A DNA stretch of 64,000 nucleotides, from assembly GCF_017873715.1 (NCBI RefSeq), contig NZ_JAGGKM010000002.1, positions 124,001 through 188,000 on the forward strand, read 5' to 3'. The stretch is from Cytobacillus luteolus (GTDB lineage Bacteria; Bacillota; Bacilli; Bacillales; Bacillaceae_L). Of this stretch, positions 1 through 8,784 are shown piece by piece. Numbering within the stretch: position 1 is the stretch's first letter; each line of letters begins with the position of its first letter. The translations under genes and the position numbers were made by a program. The notes below the pieces were generated by a model. The model was not told the origin of the DNA, did no database searches, and saw nothing but the letters and a program-made list of their open reading frames with translations.

Positions 1-1
1 C

Positions 2-799
2 TCAAGAATTGGTTTTGAATCAGAATCTATATCTGTTCATTTATTCACTACTTTATCATCCATGTTCACAGATTGTGACTGGGTTCCCCTTACAAAAGAA
101 CTCCTTACATTACGTAGTAAAAAGGATCCTGAAGAAGTCGAAATTATTCGCAAGGCAATAGCGATTTCAGATCAATCCTTCAAGGAATTAGTACCAATGA
201 TTTCACCAGGAATGACTGAAAAGGAAGTAGCTGTTGAATTGGAGTATTTGATGGGAAAACATGGGCATGAAGGTCCTGCCTTTGGTACAATTGTTGCTTC
301 AGATACCCGAGCAGCCTTACCACATGCCACCCCTTCTATTAATAAAATTAAAACTGATCATTTTCTCCTGATTGATTATGGAGTCAAATATATGGGTTAT
401 ATGTCCGATATGACTAGAACACTTTGGATTGGCTCACCTAGTGAAGAACTAAAAGAATATTATTACCTAACTCATGATGCTCTAGAAAAATCAATAGAAG
501 CAGTCAAACCAGGAATGACCGGACATGAATTAGACACTGTCGCAAGACAAGTTTTTTTAAGAGAAGGTCTTGAAGGATACAGTCTAAGAGGATTAGGACA
601 CGGTATTGGATTACAAATTCATGAAAATCCAAGAATTGTATTAAATTCTAATGAAGTATTAGAACCCGGTATGGTTTTTACAATTGAACCAGGTTTATAT
701 GTACCTGGAAAAGTAGGTGTTCGTGTAGAGGATATCGTTTTAGTAACAGAAAGTGGGTGCGAAATACTGACGAATACCCCAAGGCATATTCACATTTAG
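2..799 (+). CDS. M24 family Xaa-Pro peptidase, 5' end outside the window
   Basis: Metallopeptidase of the aminopeptidase P / prolidase type, which releases residues in front of proline from small peptides in the cytoplasm. The frame is open back to the window edge, and the residues before the first internal ATG (62) still fit the family, so the gene is cut off on the left. Counting from the ATG at 62, all five metal ligands are visible: D105 (LIDYG), D116 (SDMTRT), H180 (GLGHGIG), E209 (TIEPG) and E223 (RVEDI). It runs directly into the peptide-transporter ATPase gene 21 bases on, so peptide uptake and hydrolysis are probably one operon. Confidence 0.9.
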   Translation, partial: SRIGFESESISVHLFTTLSSMFTDCDWVPLTKELLTLRSKKDPEEVEIIRKAIAISDQSFKELVPMISPGMTEKEVAVELEYLMGKHGHEGPAFGTIVASDTRAALPHATPSINKIKTDHFLLIDYGVKYMGYMSDMTRTLWIGSPSEELKEYYYLTHDALEKSIEAVKPGMTGHELDTVARQVFLREGLEGYSLRGLGHGIGLQIHENPRIVLNSNEVLEPGMVFTIEPGLYVPGKVGVRVEDIVLVTESGCEILTNTPRHIHI

Positions 800-820
800 A
801 AAAAGAAAAGGGGTTTGGTT

Positions 821-1837
821 ATGGATCGTTTATTAGAAGTTAGGAACCTAAAAACCTATTTTTATAATGATGGGATGGAAACAGCTGCAGTTGACGGGGT
901 TTCATTCGATTTGAAGAAAGGTGAGACGCTTGGAATTGTAGGTGAATCTGGAAGTGGAAAAAGTGTAACTTCTCTTTCACTTTTACAGCTGATCCCTAAA
1001 CCACACGGGAAAATAATTGAAGGAGAAGTACTTTTTAAAGGGAAGAATTTAGTAGATATGGCTGAGAAAGATATTCGAAAAGTACGTGGTAATGATATCT
1101 CCATGATCTTTCAGGAACCAATGACTTCACTTAATCCTGTATTCACGGTGGGAAATCAAATTATGGAAGTCCTTACTCAGCATCAAGGCTTATCTTCCAA
1201 AGAAGCAAAGTTAAAAGCGATAGATATGTTGCGCTTAGTCGGTATTCCTTCTCCTGAACAAAGAGTAGATCAGTATCCGCATCAGTTATCCGGAGGTATG
1301 AGACAAAGAGTTATGATTGCTATGGCCTTAGCTTGTAATCCAGATTTACTTATCGCGGATGAACCAACAACTGCACTTGATGTAACAACTCAGGCACAAA
1401 TCTTAGACCTGATGAATGATTTAAAAGAAAAATTTAATACAGCCATTCTCCTCATCACACATGATTTGGGTGTTGTTGCTGAGACCGCCGATAAGGTAGC
1501 GGTTATGTACCTTGGTAGAATTGTTGAGTACAGTGATGTTGAGACATTCTTTGAATCTCCTAAACATCCTTATTCACAGGGTTTAATCAAGTCTATCCCG
1601 AATATCGAAAGCCGTGTAAATCGACTAAATCCTATCATAGGTCAAGTTCCTCACCCATCTGAGGTGAAAAATGGTTGTAGGTTTGCGAGTAGGTGTGAAT
1701 TTGTCCAACGAATGTGTTTGCAGGAGGAGCCTCCTCTTATAGAATTAAATGAAAATAAAATTAGATGCTGGATGTATTCTGAAAAATGGGAAGAAAAAAG
1801 GGGGGAGCAAAATGGCAGAGAGATTGCTAGAAGTTGA
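821..1837 (+). CDS. Peptide ABC transporter ATP-binding protein, DppD/OppD type
   Basis: ATPase subunit that powers di/oligopeptide uptake. Walker A GESGSGKS is at residues 41-48, the LSGGMRQR signature starts near 156, and Walker B LLIADEP is at 176-182. The tail has the family-specific C-terminal extension with cysteines (GCRFASRC...MC), which in some OppD proteins is linked to an Fe-S cluster. I chose ATG 821 over TTG 815 because the AAAAGGGG ribosome site ends at 813, too close to 815. The next ATPase gene overlaps its end by 26 bases. Binding protein and permeases are not in the window and probably lie upstream. Confidence 0.92.
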   Translation: MDRLLEVRNLKTYFYNDGMETAAVDGVSFDLKKGETLGIVGESGSGKSVTSLSLLQLIPKPHGKIIEGEVLFKGKNLVDMAEKDIRKVRGNDISMIFQEPMTSLNPVFTVGNQIMEVLTQHQGLSSKEAKLKAIDMLRLVGIPSPEQRVDQYPHQLSGGMRQRVMIAMALACNPDLLIADEPTTALDVTTQAQILDLMNDLKEKFNTAILLITHDLGVVAETADKVAVMYLGRIVEYSDVETFFESPKHPYSQGLIKSIPNIESRVNRLNPIIGQVPHPSEVKNGCRFASRCEFVQRMCLQEEPPLIELNENKIRCWMYSEKWEEKRGEQNGREIARS

Positions 1838-2786
1838 AAATCTGAAAAAATGGTTTCCAGTTGAAGGTAAGGGGCTACTCTCGAAAGGTTCAAACGTTGT
1901 TAAAGCTGTAGACGATATTAGCTTTTACATAGAAAAAGGGGAAACCTTAGGGTTGGTAGGAGAATCAGGTTGTGGAAAGTCAACTGCTGGGAGAGTTATC
2001 CTTCGATTGATTGAAGCAACTGAAGGTAGAATTCTTATCGAAAATGAGGATCTTAGGGCTCTTTCAGCTAATAAATTAAAGAAAAAGCGTAAGGATATGC
2101 AAATTGTTTTCCAAGATCCATATGCTTCCCTTAACCCCAGATTAAAGGTTGGAAAAATTCTAGAAGAACCGATGTCTATCCATTTAAACATCAGTAAAAA
2201 GGAGAGAAAAGAAAGAGTAAAACAGATTATGTCTGATGTTGGATTGAATACCGCATATATTGATCGCTATCCACATGAGTTTTCTGGTGGACAAAGACAA
2301 CGTATTGGCATAGCTAGAGCATTGGCGGTAAATCCAAAGCTTATAATTATGGATGAACCAGTATCTGCACTTGATGTGTCTGTTCAAGCACAGGTACTAA
2401 ATCTTATTCAAGATTTACAAGAAAAGTATAGCTTAACCTACCTATTCATTACACATAACCTAAGTGTCGTGAAACATATATCAAACCGAATCGCAGTGAT
2501 GTACCTAGGAAAAATTGTGGAGATTGCAGATAGGGATGAGTTTTTTGAGAATCCTAAACATCCTTACTCAGAAGCACTATTATCAGCGATTCCAAAACCA
2601 AATCCAAAGTTAAAGCGACAAAGGATTATTTTAAACGGTGATATTCCTAGCCCTGTTAACCCGCCTAGTGGGTGTAGGTTCCATACTCGATGTCCCTATG
2701 CAATGGATATCTGCAAGTCCGTATCTCCAGAGTTAAGAAATACCGGAAATCAGCATTTTGTAGCTTGTCATCTTGATGAGCTATAG
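1812..2786 (+). CDS. Peptide ABC transporter ATP-binding protein, DppF/OppF type
   Basis: Second ATPase of the peptide importer, pairing with the preceding DppD-like subunit. Walker A GESGCGKS lies at residues 50-57, followed by the FSGGQRQRIGIARAL signature, Walker B LIIMDEP and the OppF-type cysteine-containing tail (SGCRFHTRCPYAMDIC). The frame is open 21 codons further upstream, but the strong AAAAGGGGGGAG site at about 1795-1806 supports ATG 1812. The start overlaps the end of dppD, a sign of translational coupling. Specificity (peptides, or opine-like conjugates) cannot be read from the ATPases; the oxidase downstream hints at an amino-acid derivative. Confidence 0.92.
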   Translation: MAERLLEVENLKKWFPVEGKGLLSKGSNVVKAVDDISFYIEKGETLGLVGESGCGKSTAGRVILRLIEATEGRILIENEDLRALSANKLKKKRKDMQIVFQDPYASLNPRLKVGKILEEPMSIHLNISKKERKERVKQIMSDVGLNTAYIDRYPHEFSGGQRQRIGIARALAVNPKLIIMDEPVSALDVSVQAQVLNLIQDLQEKYSLTYLFITHNLSVVKHISNRIAVMYLGKIVEIADRDEFFENPKHPYSEALLSAIPKPNPKLKRQRIILNGDIPSPVNPPSGCRFHTRCPYAMDICKSVSPELRNTGNQHFVACHLDEL

Positions 2787-2807
2787 CAAATAGAAGGGGA
2801 GAGGTAA

Positions 2808-3950
2808 ATGGAAAATTATGAAGTTGTCATAGTTGGTGCCGGAGTAATAGGTTGTTCAATAGCCTATTTTTTGACTGAACAAGGATATTCCAATGTACTT
2901 GTCATTGATAAAGGCGGAATCGCATCAGATATTACAGGAATTTGTCCAGGTGGAGTTAGGCAACAATGGGGCACGGAAATTAATTGTGTCATGTCAAAAG
3001 CTTCAACTGATTTTTTTCAAAATATTAATGAACATCTACATCCCGAATATGAAATTAAGTTTAGGAATGTAGGGTATCTGTATACGTTCCATTCTGATGA
3101 GGCTAAAAGTAGATATGCGGAAAGCGTTGCACTCCAAAATTCGTTAGGAATTCCAACCAGGTTTTTAACGCCTCAAGAAGCCAAAGAAATAGTGCCTGGT
3201 ATCAATGAATCAAGCTTTCTATCAGCTTCCTTTTGTGAGACAGATGGATTTGCGGATGATGCTTACCATGTAACAAATAGCTTTGCAAATGCAGCCAAGC
3301 GTAAAGGTGTGAAGTTTGTAAGTGATGATGTAGAAAAAATCGTTTTAGAACAGGGTGTCGTAAAAGGTGTATATTGTGAAAAAAGAGGATATATTTCAGC
3401 TGACAAAGTCGTCAATGCAGCAGGCCTAGGGTCGAAAAAGCTTGCTAAAACAGCTGGTGTTGAACTACCAATTGATTTTGAAGTGAGACGAATTCTATAC
3501 ACAAACCGCATAACTGAACGAATTCTAGAACCTTTGTTAATTTCCTTTGAGAAGGGATTTGCAGCAAAGCAATTAACAGACGGAACGGTTTACTTAAGTT
3601 ATTTAGGCAAAGATGTAAAGCCACCATTTAATATGTTTGATTTTCAATTACGTGCAGCAGAAGTCGGGATTGAGCTTTTCCCACCACTAGAAAATCTTGT
3701 GTTCCATACTCATATTGATGGTACATATGACAGTACGCCTGATCATCAAGCGATATTGGGTGATGTGGATGGTTTACCTGGCTATTATCAAGCTGTTGGG
3801 ATGAGTGGTCATGGGTTTATGATGTCACCAGCCATTGGAGAATCAGTGGCTTCACTTGTAGCAGAAAAAACTCCAACACTAGACGTTTCAAGTTTACATT
3901 TTCGTCGATTTGCTAATAATAAACTTATTTTTGAACCAAGTGTCGTATAA
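2808..3950 (+). CDS. FAD-dependent oxidoreductase, DAO / sarcosine-oxidase-beta type
   Basis: Flavoprotein likely to oxidise the C-N bond of an amino acid or N-substituted amino acid. The N-terminus has the ADP-binding Rossmann motif GAGVIG (residues 10-15) after a beta strand VVIV, and the C-terminal half has the family's GYYQAVGMSGHGFMMSP segment that closes the FAD site. Length (380 aa) is normal. RBS GGGGAGAGG precedes ATG 2808. It follows the transporter genes after 21 bases and is followed by a DUF3830 gene with RBS between, so it is in the same operon. The exact substrate is unknown; glycine/sarcosine/proline-like or opine substrates are all possible. Confidence 0.85.
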   Translation: MENYEVVIVGAGVIGCSIAYFLTEQGYSNVLVIDKGGIASDITGICPGGVRQQWGTEINCVMSKASTDFFQNINEHLHPEYEIKFRNVGYLYTFHSDEAKSRYAESVALQNSLGIPTRFLTPQEAKEIVPGINESSFLSASFCETDGFADDAYHVTNSFANAAKRKGVKFVSDDVEKIVLEQGVVKGVYCEKRGYISADKVVNAAGLGSKKLAKTAGVELPIDFEVRRILYTNRITERILEPLLISFEKGFAAKQLTDGTVYLSYLGKDVKPPFNMFDFQLRAAEVGIELFPPLENLVFHTHIDGTYDSTPDHQAILGDVDGLPGYYQAVGMSGHGFMMSPAIGESVASLVAEKTPTLDVSSLHFRRFANNKLIFEPSVV

Positions 3951-3962
3951 GGAGGGGTTGTA

Positions 3963-4439
3963 TTGAGTTTATTTAACATCAATTTTATAGATATCGATGT
4001 TTCAATTAGAGCGCGTTTATTAAGTGAAAAAGCACCAGCAACAACAGAGGCATTTTTAAAGTTACTTAAAAATCCAATTCCATCAACAGGAAAGCATGCA
4101 ATGTATACTGGAAAAGAGATCTCCATTCAGTTACCTGTAAAAAGTTGTGAAGGAACTGAACTTCATGATCCAGCAAAGGAGAACTTAACCTGTTTCCCAC
4201 AACCGGGCGATATTCTTTTTACATTTATGCCAGCATATGCTTGGGGTGGAGTTCCTACTCCTATCTACGATTTTGGTCTGTTTTATGGTAGAGATGCACG
4301 TACCTTTTTTCCGGCAGGTTGGCTTCCTGGAAACCTTTTTGCAAGAGTTCTAGATGAAGACATGGAGGAGCTAGAGGAGATTGGTAAATTAATTCATACA
4401 AAGGGTCAACAGAGACTAAGGTTAGAACTAAATAGCTAA
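3963..4439 (+). CDS. DUF3830 family protein, cyclophilin-like fold
   Basis: Small protein (158 aa) resembling DUF3830, a family with a cyclophilin-like beta-barrel fold and no settled function. Visible family features are the opening about side-chain-poor ligand (ARLLSEKAPATTEAFLKLL), the middle PQPGDILFTFMPAYAWGG and the late FYGRDAR...GWLPGN segment. The start is TTG 3963, five bases after GGAGGGG (3951-3957). It is the last gene of the peptide/oxidase operon and ends at a clear terminator. In other bacteria the family often sits with transporters and amidohydrolases for amino-acid derivatives; a role in handling the imported substrate is an inference. Confidence 0.75.
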   Translation: MSLFNINFIDIDVSIRARLLSEKAPATTEAFLKLLKNPIPSTGKHAMYTGKEISIQLPVKSCEGTELHDPAKENLTCFPQPGDILFTFMPAYAWGGVPTPIYDFGLFYGRDARTFFPAGWLPGNLFARVLDEDMEELEEIGKLIHTKGQQRLRLELNS

Positions 4440-4450
4440 TTATTAATTTG

Positions 4451-4477
4451 ACACCTCAATTTTAGAGGTGTTTTTTG
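4451..4477 (+). terminator. Rho-independent terminator of the peptide/oxidase operon
   Basis: Stem ACACCTC / GAGGTGT (4451-4457 and 4465-4471) with an AT loop, followed by a run of T. It lies 12 bases after the DUF3830 stop. Confidence 0.85.
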
Positions 4478-4496
4478 TTGAAGATATTCTATAAGA

Positions 4497-4531
4497 ATAA
4501 AAATAGGCTAGCCTAAGTTTAGACTAGCCTA
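4497..4531 (-). terminator. Terminator of the minus-strand aminotransferase gene
   Basis: Inverted repeat TAGGCTAG / CTAGCCTA (4504-4511, 4524-4531); on the minus strand it is followed by TTTTTATT. It lies 27 bases beyond the aminotransferase stop. Confidence 0.75.
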
Positions 4532-4557
4532 CCATTATAAAAATCGAGGGAAACATA

Positions 4558-5688
4558 TTAAATGAGTTTCTCTAATTGTTTTAAACAATTTAGAATGTCG
4601 TCTTCTGTATTGTATATATGTGGAGCAATTCTAATAACATCCTTACGTGCAGATACAACGTAACCAGCTTCTTTTAACAAACCTTCAACCTTGTTTGCAT
4701 TTTCCACGTAAATTGCTGTACTAGCGCCTTTTTGATTAATATCCCTTGGGCTAGCTAGTTTGAAGCCCATTTGTAATGCATTTTCAATAGTATGATAGGA
4801 TAGCTTTGATAAGTGTCTTTCAATCGTTTCCATACCAATACGTTCAATAAATGATAGAGCAGCATCTGCAATATATCCATTAATCACAGGTGGAGTTCCT
4901 GTATTAAAGCGCTGTGCTGAATTTGCATAGTCTAAGTTTTTTAAATCGAAGGCAAAAGGCTCTTTCTGGCCAAACCATCCAATGGTTGTTGGAGAAAGTT
5001 TTTCAGCAATTTCCTTTTTTATATACATAAAAGAAATCCCTGGCACTCCCAGAAGGTATTTTTGCATTCCTGCTACTAAAATGTCAATATCCATTTCTTT
5101 TACATCAATATTAACACCACCAGCTGACTGATAAGCATCGACAAAGAGAAGGGAATCATTCCGATGTGCAATCTTCGCAATTTCCTTAATGTTTTGTTTG
5201 AAACCATTATAATAAGATACATGAGAGACACATGTTAATCCTGTATTCTCATGAATATACTTTTCATAGTGGTCTATGGGTATAACATTATTTTCCGCTG
5301 GAATAAAAGTAACCTTAAAATTCTGCTTTTTTTGTTGTGCTAGTACCGCATGTCCGATACAAGGGAAGTCCATTTCCGTAACACAAACTTCTTGATTATT
5401 TAGGTCAAGTGAATGTAAGATAGATGAAATAGAATCAGAAACAGAAGAGAGAATAGCAATTTCATCTGGATTACAATTAATGATTCTAGAAAACTTTTCT
5501 TTTGCGTTATTGACTTTTACCATCCATGTTTCCCAGGACATCCCATCTTCTAGTAAACTATTTTTATACTCTTCCATCGCGTCTAACACATCCAGAGAAA
5601 TAGCACTTTGTGAACAGCTAGAAAGAATAATTTTATTCTCTAGGCTAGGGAATTCAGATCTTATTTTTAATAATGTTTCAGTTTCCAT
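4558..5688 (-). CDS. Aminotransferase class V (cysteine desulfurase / kynureninase superfamily)
   Basis: PLP-dependent fold-type-I enzyme of 376 aa. The cofactor Asp is in LFVDAYQSAG (D184) and the Schiff-base lysine is in VAGMQKYLLG (K210). The mobile cysteine loop of true cysteine desulfurases is not evident, so it is safer to call it class V aminotransferase. I start at ATG 5688, which sits about nine bases after AAAGGA; the longer frame from 5706 would place that ribosome site inside the coding region. It is divergent from the Crp-type regulator gene with only 37 bases between starts, so the regulator probably controls it. Substrate unknown. Confidence 0.85.
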   Translation of the reverse strand: METETLLKIRSEFPSLENKIILSSCSQSAISLDVLDAMEEYKNSLLEDGMSWETWMVKVNNAKEKFSRIINCNPDEIAILSSVSDSISSILHSLDLNNQEVCVTEMDFPCIGHAVLAQQKKQNFKVTFIPAENNVIPIDHYEKYIHENTGLTCVSHVSYYNGFKQNIKEIAKIAHRNDSLLFVDAYQSAGGVNIDVKEMDIDILVAGMQKYLLGVPGISFMYIKKEIAEKLSPTTIGWFGQKEPFAFDLKNLDYANSAQRFNTGTPPVINGYIADAALSFIERIGMETIERHLSKLSYHTIENALQMGFKLASPRDINQKGASTAIYVENANKVEGLLKEAGYVVSARKDVIRIAPHIYNTEDDILNCLKQLEKLI

Positions 5689-5725
5689 TACAACAAATCC
5701 TTTCAATGTTAATGAGGTGAAAAGT

Positions 5726-6430
5726 ATGAATGACTTTGTTCAAGAATTCAATTTGCTAAACCCTTGGTTTGATAATCTACCTTACGAATGGAGCCAATTG
5801 AAGGACTATGGAGAAAGAGTTACGTTCAAAAAACATGAAATTATTTTTAGTCAAAATGAAGTTGGCAGTTATTTATACATTATTGAAAGTGGACGTGTTC
5901 GTTTATTCTTAATTTCACCAAGTGGAGAAGAAAAAGCTCTTTCAATTATAGGGAAAAATGGAATTCTAGGTGAATGTTCCTTAAATGGTGATTCAAGTTA
6001 CGCGACAAATGCAATTACTGCTTCAGAGGTAGTTTTACTCAGGATTTCTAAACAAAGTTTTATTGAGTTTTTATCAAAACAACCTCAGTATATCTATCAA
6101 ACTATCGACCTGATAACTAAAAAGTATCGTCTCCTTTGTTCTCAGTCCTTACAACTCAGCTACATGAAATCTCTTCCTCGTGTTTGTGCTGCATTTATAC
6201 AGCTATCTATCCAATACGGAGAAATAGTTGAGGAGAAGCAGGTAAAACTAACAATTAACTTCACACATCAAGAATTAGCAAACTTACTAGGTACAACAAG
6301 AGTGACCATAGCTAAAAACATAAAATGGCTAGAGGACCAAAAATATATCGTGAAAAAAGGTAAATCTTATTTGATTTACAATATTGATGAACTTGCTGAA
6401 CTTGCCAATGAAAAAATGCTTTTCCCTTAA
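5726..6430 (+). CDS. Crp/Fnr family transcription regulator
   Basis: 234 aa with an N-terminal cyclic-nucleotide-type beta-barrel (about residues 25-115, including GEEKALSIIG and LGECSLNGDSSYA) and a C-terminal Crp helix-turn-helix (about 180-203, THQELANLLGTTRVTIAKNIKWLE). The N-terminal part lacks the cysteine cluster of an Fnr oxygen sensor. The recognition helix has TRVTIAK where Crp/Fnr have SRETV, so it need not read TGTGA half sites. The frame is open far upstream, but GAGGTGAAAAG before ATG 5726 marks the start. It faces away from the aminotransferase gene and is the likely regulator of that gene and itself. Confidence 0.88.
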   Translation: MNDFVQEFNLLNPWFDNLPYEWSQLKDYGERVTFKKHEIIFSQNEVGSYLYIIESGRVRLFLISPSGEEKALSIIGKNGILGECSLNGDSSYATNAITASEVVLLRISKQSFIEFLSKQPQYIYQTIDLITKKYRLLCSQSLQLSYMKSLPRVCAAFIQLSIQYGEIVEEKQVKLTINFTHQELANLLGTTRVTIAKNIKWLEDQKYIVKKGKSYLIYNIDELAELANEKMLFP

Positions 6431-6543
6431 AATTATTATAGTTTAAATCTTCGGAAAATAATGTAAAATACTTAACAGTTAACTACTTTTTATAGAAATT
6501 GAAAGAAAATAACATCAGATATTAACATTCATGCTATATTATC

Positions 6544-6574
6544 AGACCAGTTGGCCACTCCAACTGGTCTTTTC
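6544..6574 (+). terminator. Strong terminator after the Crp-type regulator
   Basis: Perfect 11-bp stem AGACCAGTTGG / CCAACTGGTCT (6544-6554, 6560-6570) followed by TTTTC. The rest of the 6431-6697 gap holds nothing I recognise. Confidence 0.85.
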
Positions 6575-6697
6575 AGTACTTGTAACTCAGTCTCCAGACG
6601 GAAGTTAAATTCAACCCTGCGCTCGTTAAAGAGGAATTATCAAAAATTTATAATTAGGGTAACAATTTCGAATTAAACAAAGGTAGGTATCAAGCCA

Positions 6698-8050
6698 ATG
6701 AATACAACCAATAAAAGTTTTAAAATGTTTACCCTAATTTGGTTAGGGCAATTGATTTCGGTAGTTGGAACCAGTTTAACGTCATTTGCTCTAGGATTTT
6801 GGGTATTAACTGAGACCGGATCCGTGACGGAGTTTTCAATGATTATACTCTCTTTTGTGCTACCAACCATTCTCGTATCACCGTTTGCCGGAGTTATCAT
6901 TGACCGATTTTCAAGAAAAAAACTAATGATTCTTAGTAACAGCATGGCAGCACTATCAACTGTAATCATCCTTGTACTTGTGTTAACCAATAGTCTAGAA
7001 ATCTGGCACATTTATTTTACAGCAGCATTAGCATCTGTTTTTAATACGTTTCTAATGCCGGCTTATCAGTCTGTTATTTCTCTATTAGTTCCGATAAATC
7101 AACTAGGCCGTGCCAATGGTATGATTCAGCTTGGGGAGTCTGTCTCGGTTATTATTGGTCCCGTTATTGCAGGTTTCCTTCTCCATTCATACGGTCTACA
7201 TGCAGTTATTATTGTGGATTTAATTGCATTTGCATTCGGGGTTACAACGTTATTAATTGCTAAAATTCCTGAACTTGGTGTCAAAGAGAAAGCCAAATTA
7301 GACGTCAGTCAGTTTTTGACAGAGGCGAAGGAAGGATGGAGTTACATCATGGCGCACCCAGGCTTTAAGTGGCTCTTAATTTTTTCTGCAATTATCAACC
7401 TACTGCTAGGGTTTATTAATGTATTATTACAGCCATTAATTATTTCATTATCTTCTGAACAGACGCTGGGAATTGTTTTATCGGTTACAGGATTTGGAAT
7501 GCTGCTTGGAGGTATTGTAGTAAGTGCGTGGGGTGGACCAAAAAAACGAATTCATGGCGTTTTTATTAGTTGTATCTTGGCAGGTATTCTTATTTCTCTT
7601 TCTGGTTTTACAACGTCCATTGTATTCATTACAACTTGTTTTACGATCTTCCTCTTCTTAATACCACTTGTGAATTCATCTAGCCAGGCAATTTGGCAAA
7701 GTAAGGTAGATCTGGAGATTCAAGGTCGGGTATTTTCTATTAGAAGAATGCTGGGAACTTCGTTATATCCATTTGCGATTATTTTGGCTGGTCCACTTGT
7801 AGATAAAGTGTTTAATCCTTTGATGGCACCAGGAGGATTGCTCGCAGGAAGTATTGGTCAAATCATTGGAGTTGGAGAGGGCCGTGGAATCGGACTATTA
7901 TTTATCGTAACAGGTCTCTTATTCATCATTGTTACGGTGGCTATCTACTTACAACCAAAAGTTAGAAATATGGAAAAAGATATTCCAGATGCAATCGTTG
8001 AGAAAGAGAATAAGACTAAGATCCAAAAGCCTTTAGTAGAAATGGTTTAG
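6698..8050 (+). CDS. MFS transporter, exporter type
   Basis: 450-aa integral membrane protein with twelve hydrophobic segments. The loop between helices 2 and 3 reads GVIIDRFSRKKL, the MFS signature, and the N-terminus WLGQLISVVGTSLTSFALGFWV matches the MFS_3 group that includes enterobactin and macrolide exporters. It probably expels a small hydrophobic compound or siderophore using the proton gradient. ATG 6698 has a weak upstream site (AAAGGTAGG). The 3' end is followed by a terminator shared with the convergent GNAT gene. The substrate cannot be read from the sequence. Confidence 0.87.
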   Translation: MNTTNKSFKMFTLIWLGQLISVVGTSLTSFALGFWVLTETGSVTEFSMIILSFVLPTILVSPFAGVIIDRFSRKKLMILSNSMAALSTVIILVLVLTNSLEIWHIYFTAALASVFNTFLMPAYQSVISLLVPINQLGRANGMIQLGESVSVIIGPVIAGFLLHSYGLHAVIIVDLIAFAFGVTTLLIAKIPELGVKEKAKLDVSQFLTEAKEGWSYIMAHPGFKWLLIFSAIINLLLGFINVLLQPLIISLSSEQTLGIVLSVTGFGMLLGGIVVSAWGGPKKRIHGVFISCILAGILISLSGFTTSIVFITTCFTIFLFLIPLVNSSSQAIWQSKVDLEIQGRVFSIRRMLGTSLYPFAIILAGPLVDKVFNPLMAPGGLLAGSIGQIIGVGEGRGIGLLFIVTGLLFIIVTVAIYLQPKVRNMEKDIPDAIVEKENKTKIQKPLVEMV

Positions 8051-8070
8051 TTATATATGTAGATTAAAGA

Positions 8071-8104
8071 AAGAGGTTTCATCCTATCGATGGAACCTCT
8101 TCTG
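8071..8104. terminator. Bidirectional terminator between MFS and GNAT genes
   Basis: 13-bp stem AAGAGGTTTCATC / GATGGAACCTCTT (8071-8083, 8089-8101) with one G-T pair, lying between two convergent genes. Confidence 0.75.
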
Positions 8105-8120
8105 TTGCTAAAGATCTATA

Positions 8121-8552
8121 TTATAATTCTTTCTCCATTATTATATGTGGAATTCCATCCTCAATAAATATTTCAGAAGTTGTATGATATCCTAGTTTTT
8201 CATAAAAGCCTTCTGCGTGGGTTTGCCCGTGCAATTTAAGCTTTGATACGTTTTTTCCTGTTGCAATTTCCTCAAGAGATTTGATGATTGTTTTACCAAG
8301 ACCATACTTACGATAGGATTCTAAGATACAGATTCTTTCTAATTTACCATAGTCATTTACAACTCTTAATCTTCCCGTGCCCACTGGTTTATCGTTATAA
8401 AACACTAGAATGTGTTTACAATTGCTACTAAGAGTATCAAATTCATCATATTCATCTGCTAGTGGTACACCTTGTTCCTTTACAAATACTTCTTTCCTTA
8501 TATCAAAAGCTTTTTGTAAATCATCTTCTTCATTAATTACCTTAAAGACCAT
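8121..8552 (-). CDS. GNAT family N-acetyltransferase, YjcF-like
   Basis: 143-aa acetyl-CoA-dependent acetyltransferase. The N-terminus (DLQKAFDIRKEVFVKEQGVP) resembles Bacillus YjcF and the ElaA-type GNATs; the acetyl-CoA loop region RICILESYRKYGLGKTIIKSL carries the R/Q-x-x-G-x-G/A pattern, and FYEKLGYH is the usual motif B region. I use ATG 8552, ten bases after GAAAGG; the TTG three codons upstream sits almost on the ribosome site. It stands alone, convergent with the MFS gene. The acceptor substrate is unknown. Confidence 0.85.
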   Translation of the reverse strand: MVFKVINEEDDLQKAFDIRKEVFVKEQGVPLADEYDEFDTLSSNCKHILVFYNDKPVGTGRLRVVNDYGKLERICILESYRKYGLGKTIIKSLEEIATGKNVSKLKLHGQTHAEGFYEKLGYHTTSEIFIEDGIPHIIMEKEL

Positions 8553-8784
8553 GCTATTCAAACCTTTCTTTTCTAATATAGGTTTACTCGAGCCATAATT
8601 TTATCATTCTTTGTTTAGTAATTCTAATTGTTGTTAATCAGAAAACCATTTTTCTAACATCCTACTATATTTATGGTACAATTATTTCGTGGGGCGAAGT
8701 TTTTTAACATATAAAGGTTTTTTGCCTCTTATTGTCAAAATAGTAATTATACATAATTTGTAAATAGTAAAAGGGGGAACTACA

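Noticed and set aside
5726-6430. Crp-type regulator as an Fnr oxygen sensor
   Set aside because: No suitable cysteine cluster and a recognition helix unlike Fnr; therefore not assumed to bind the TGTGA site at 32600.
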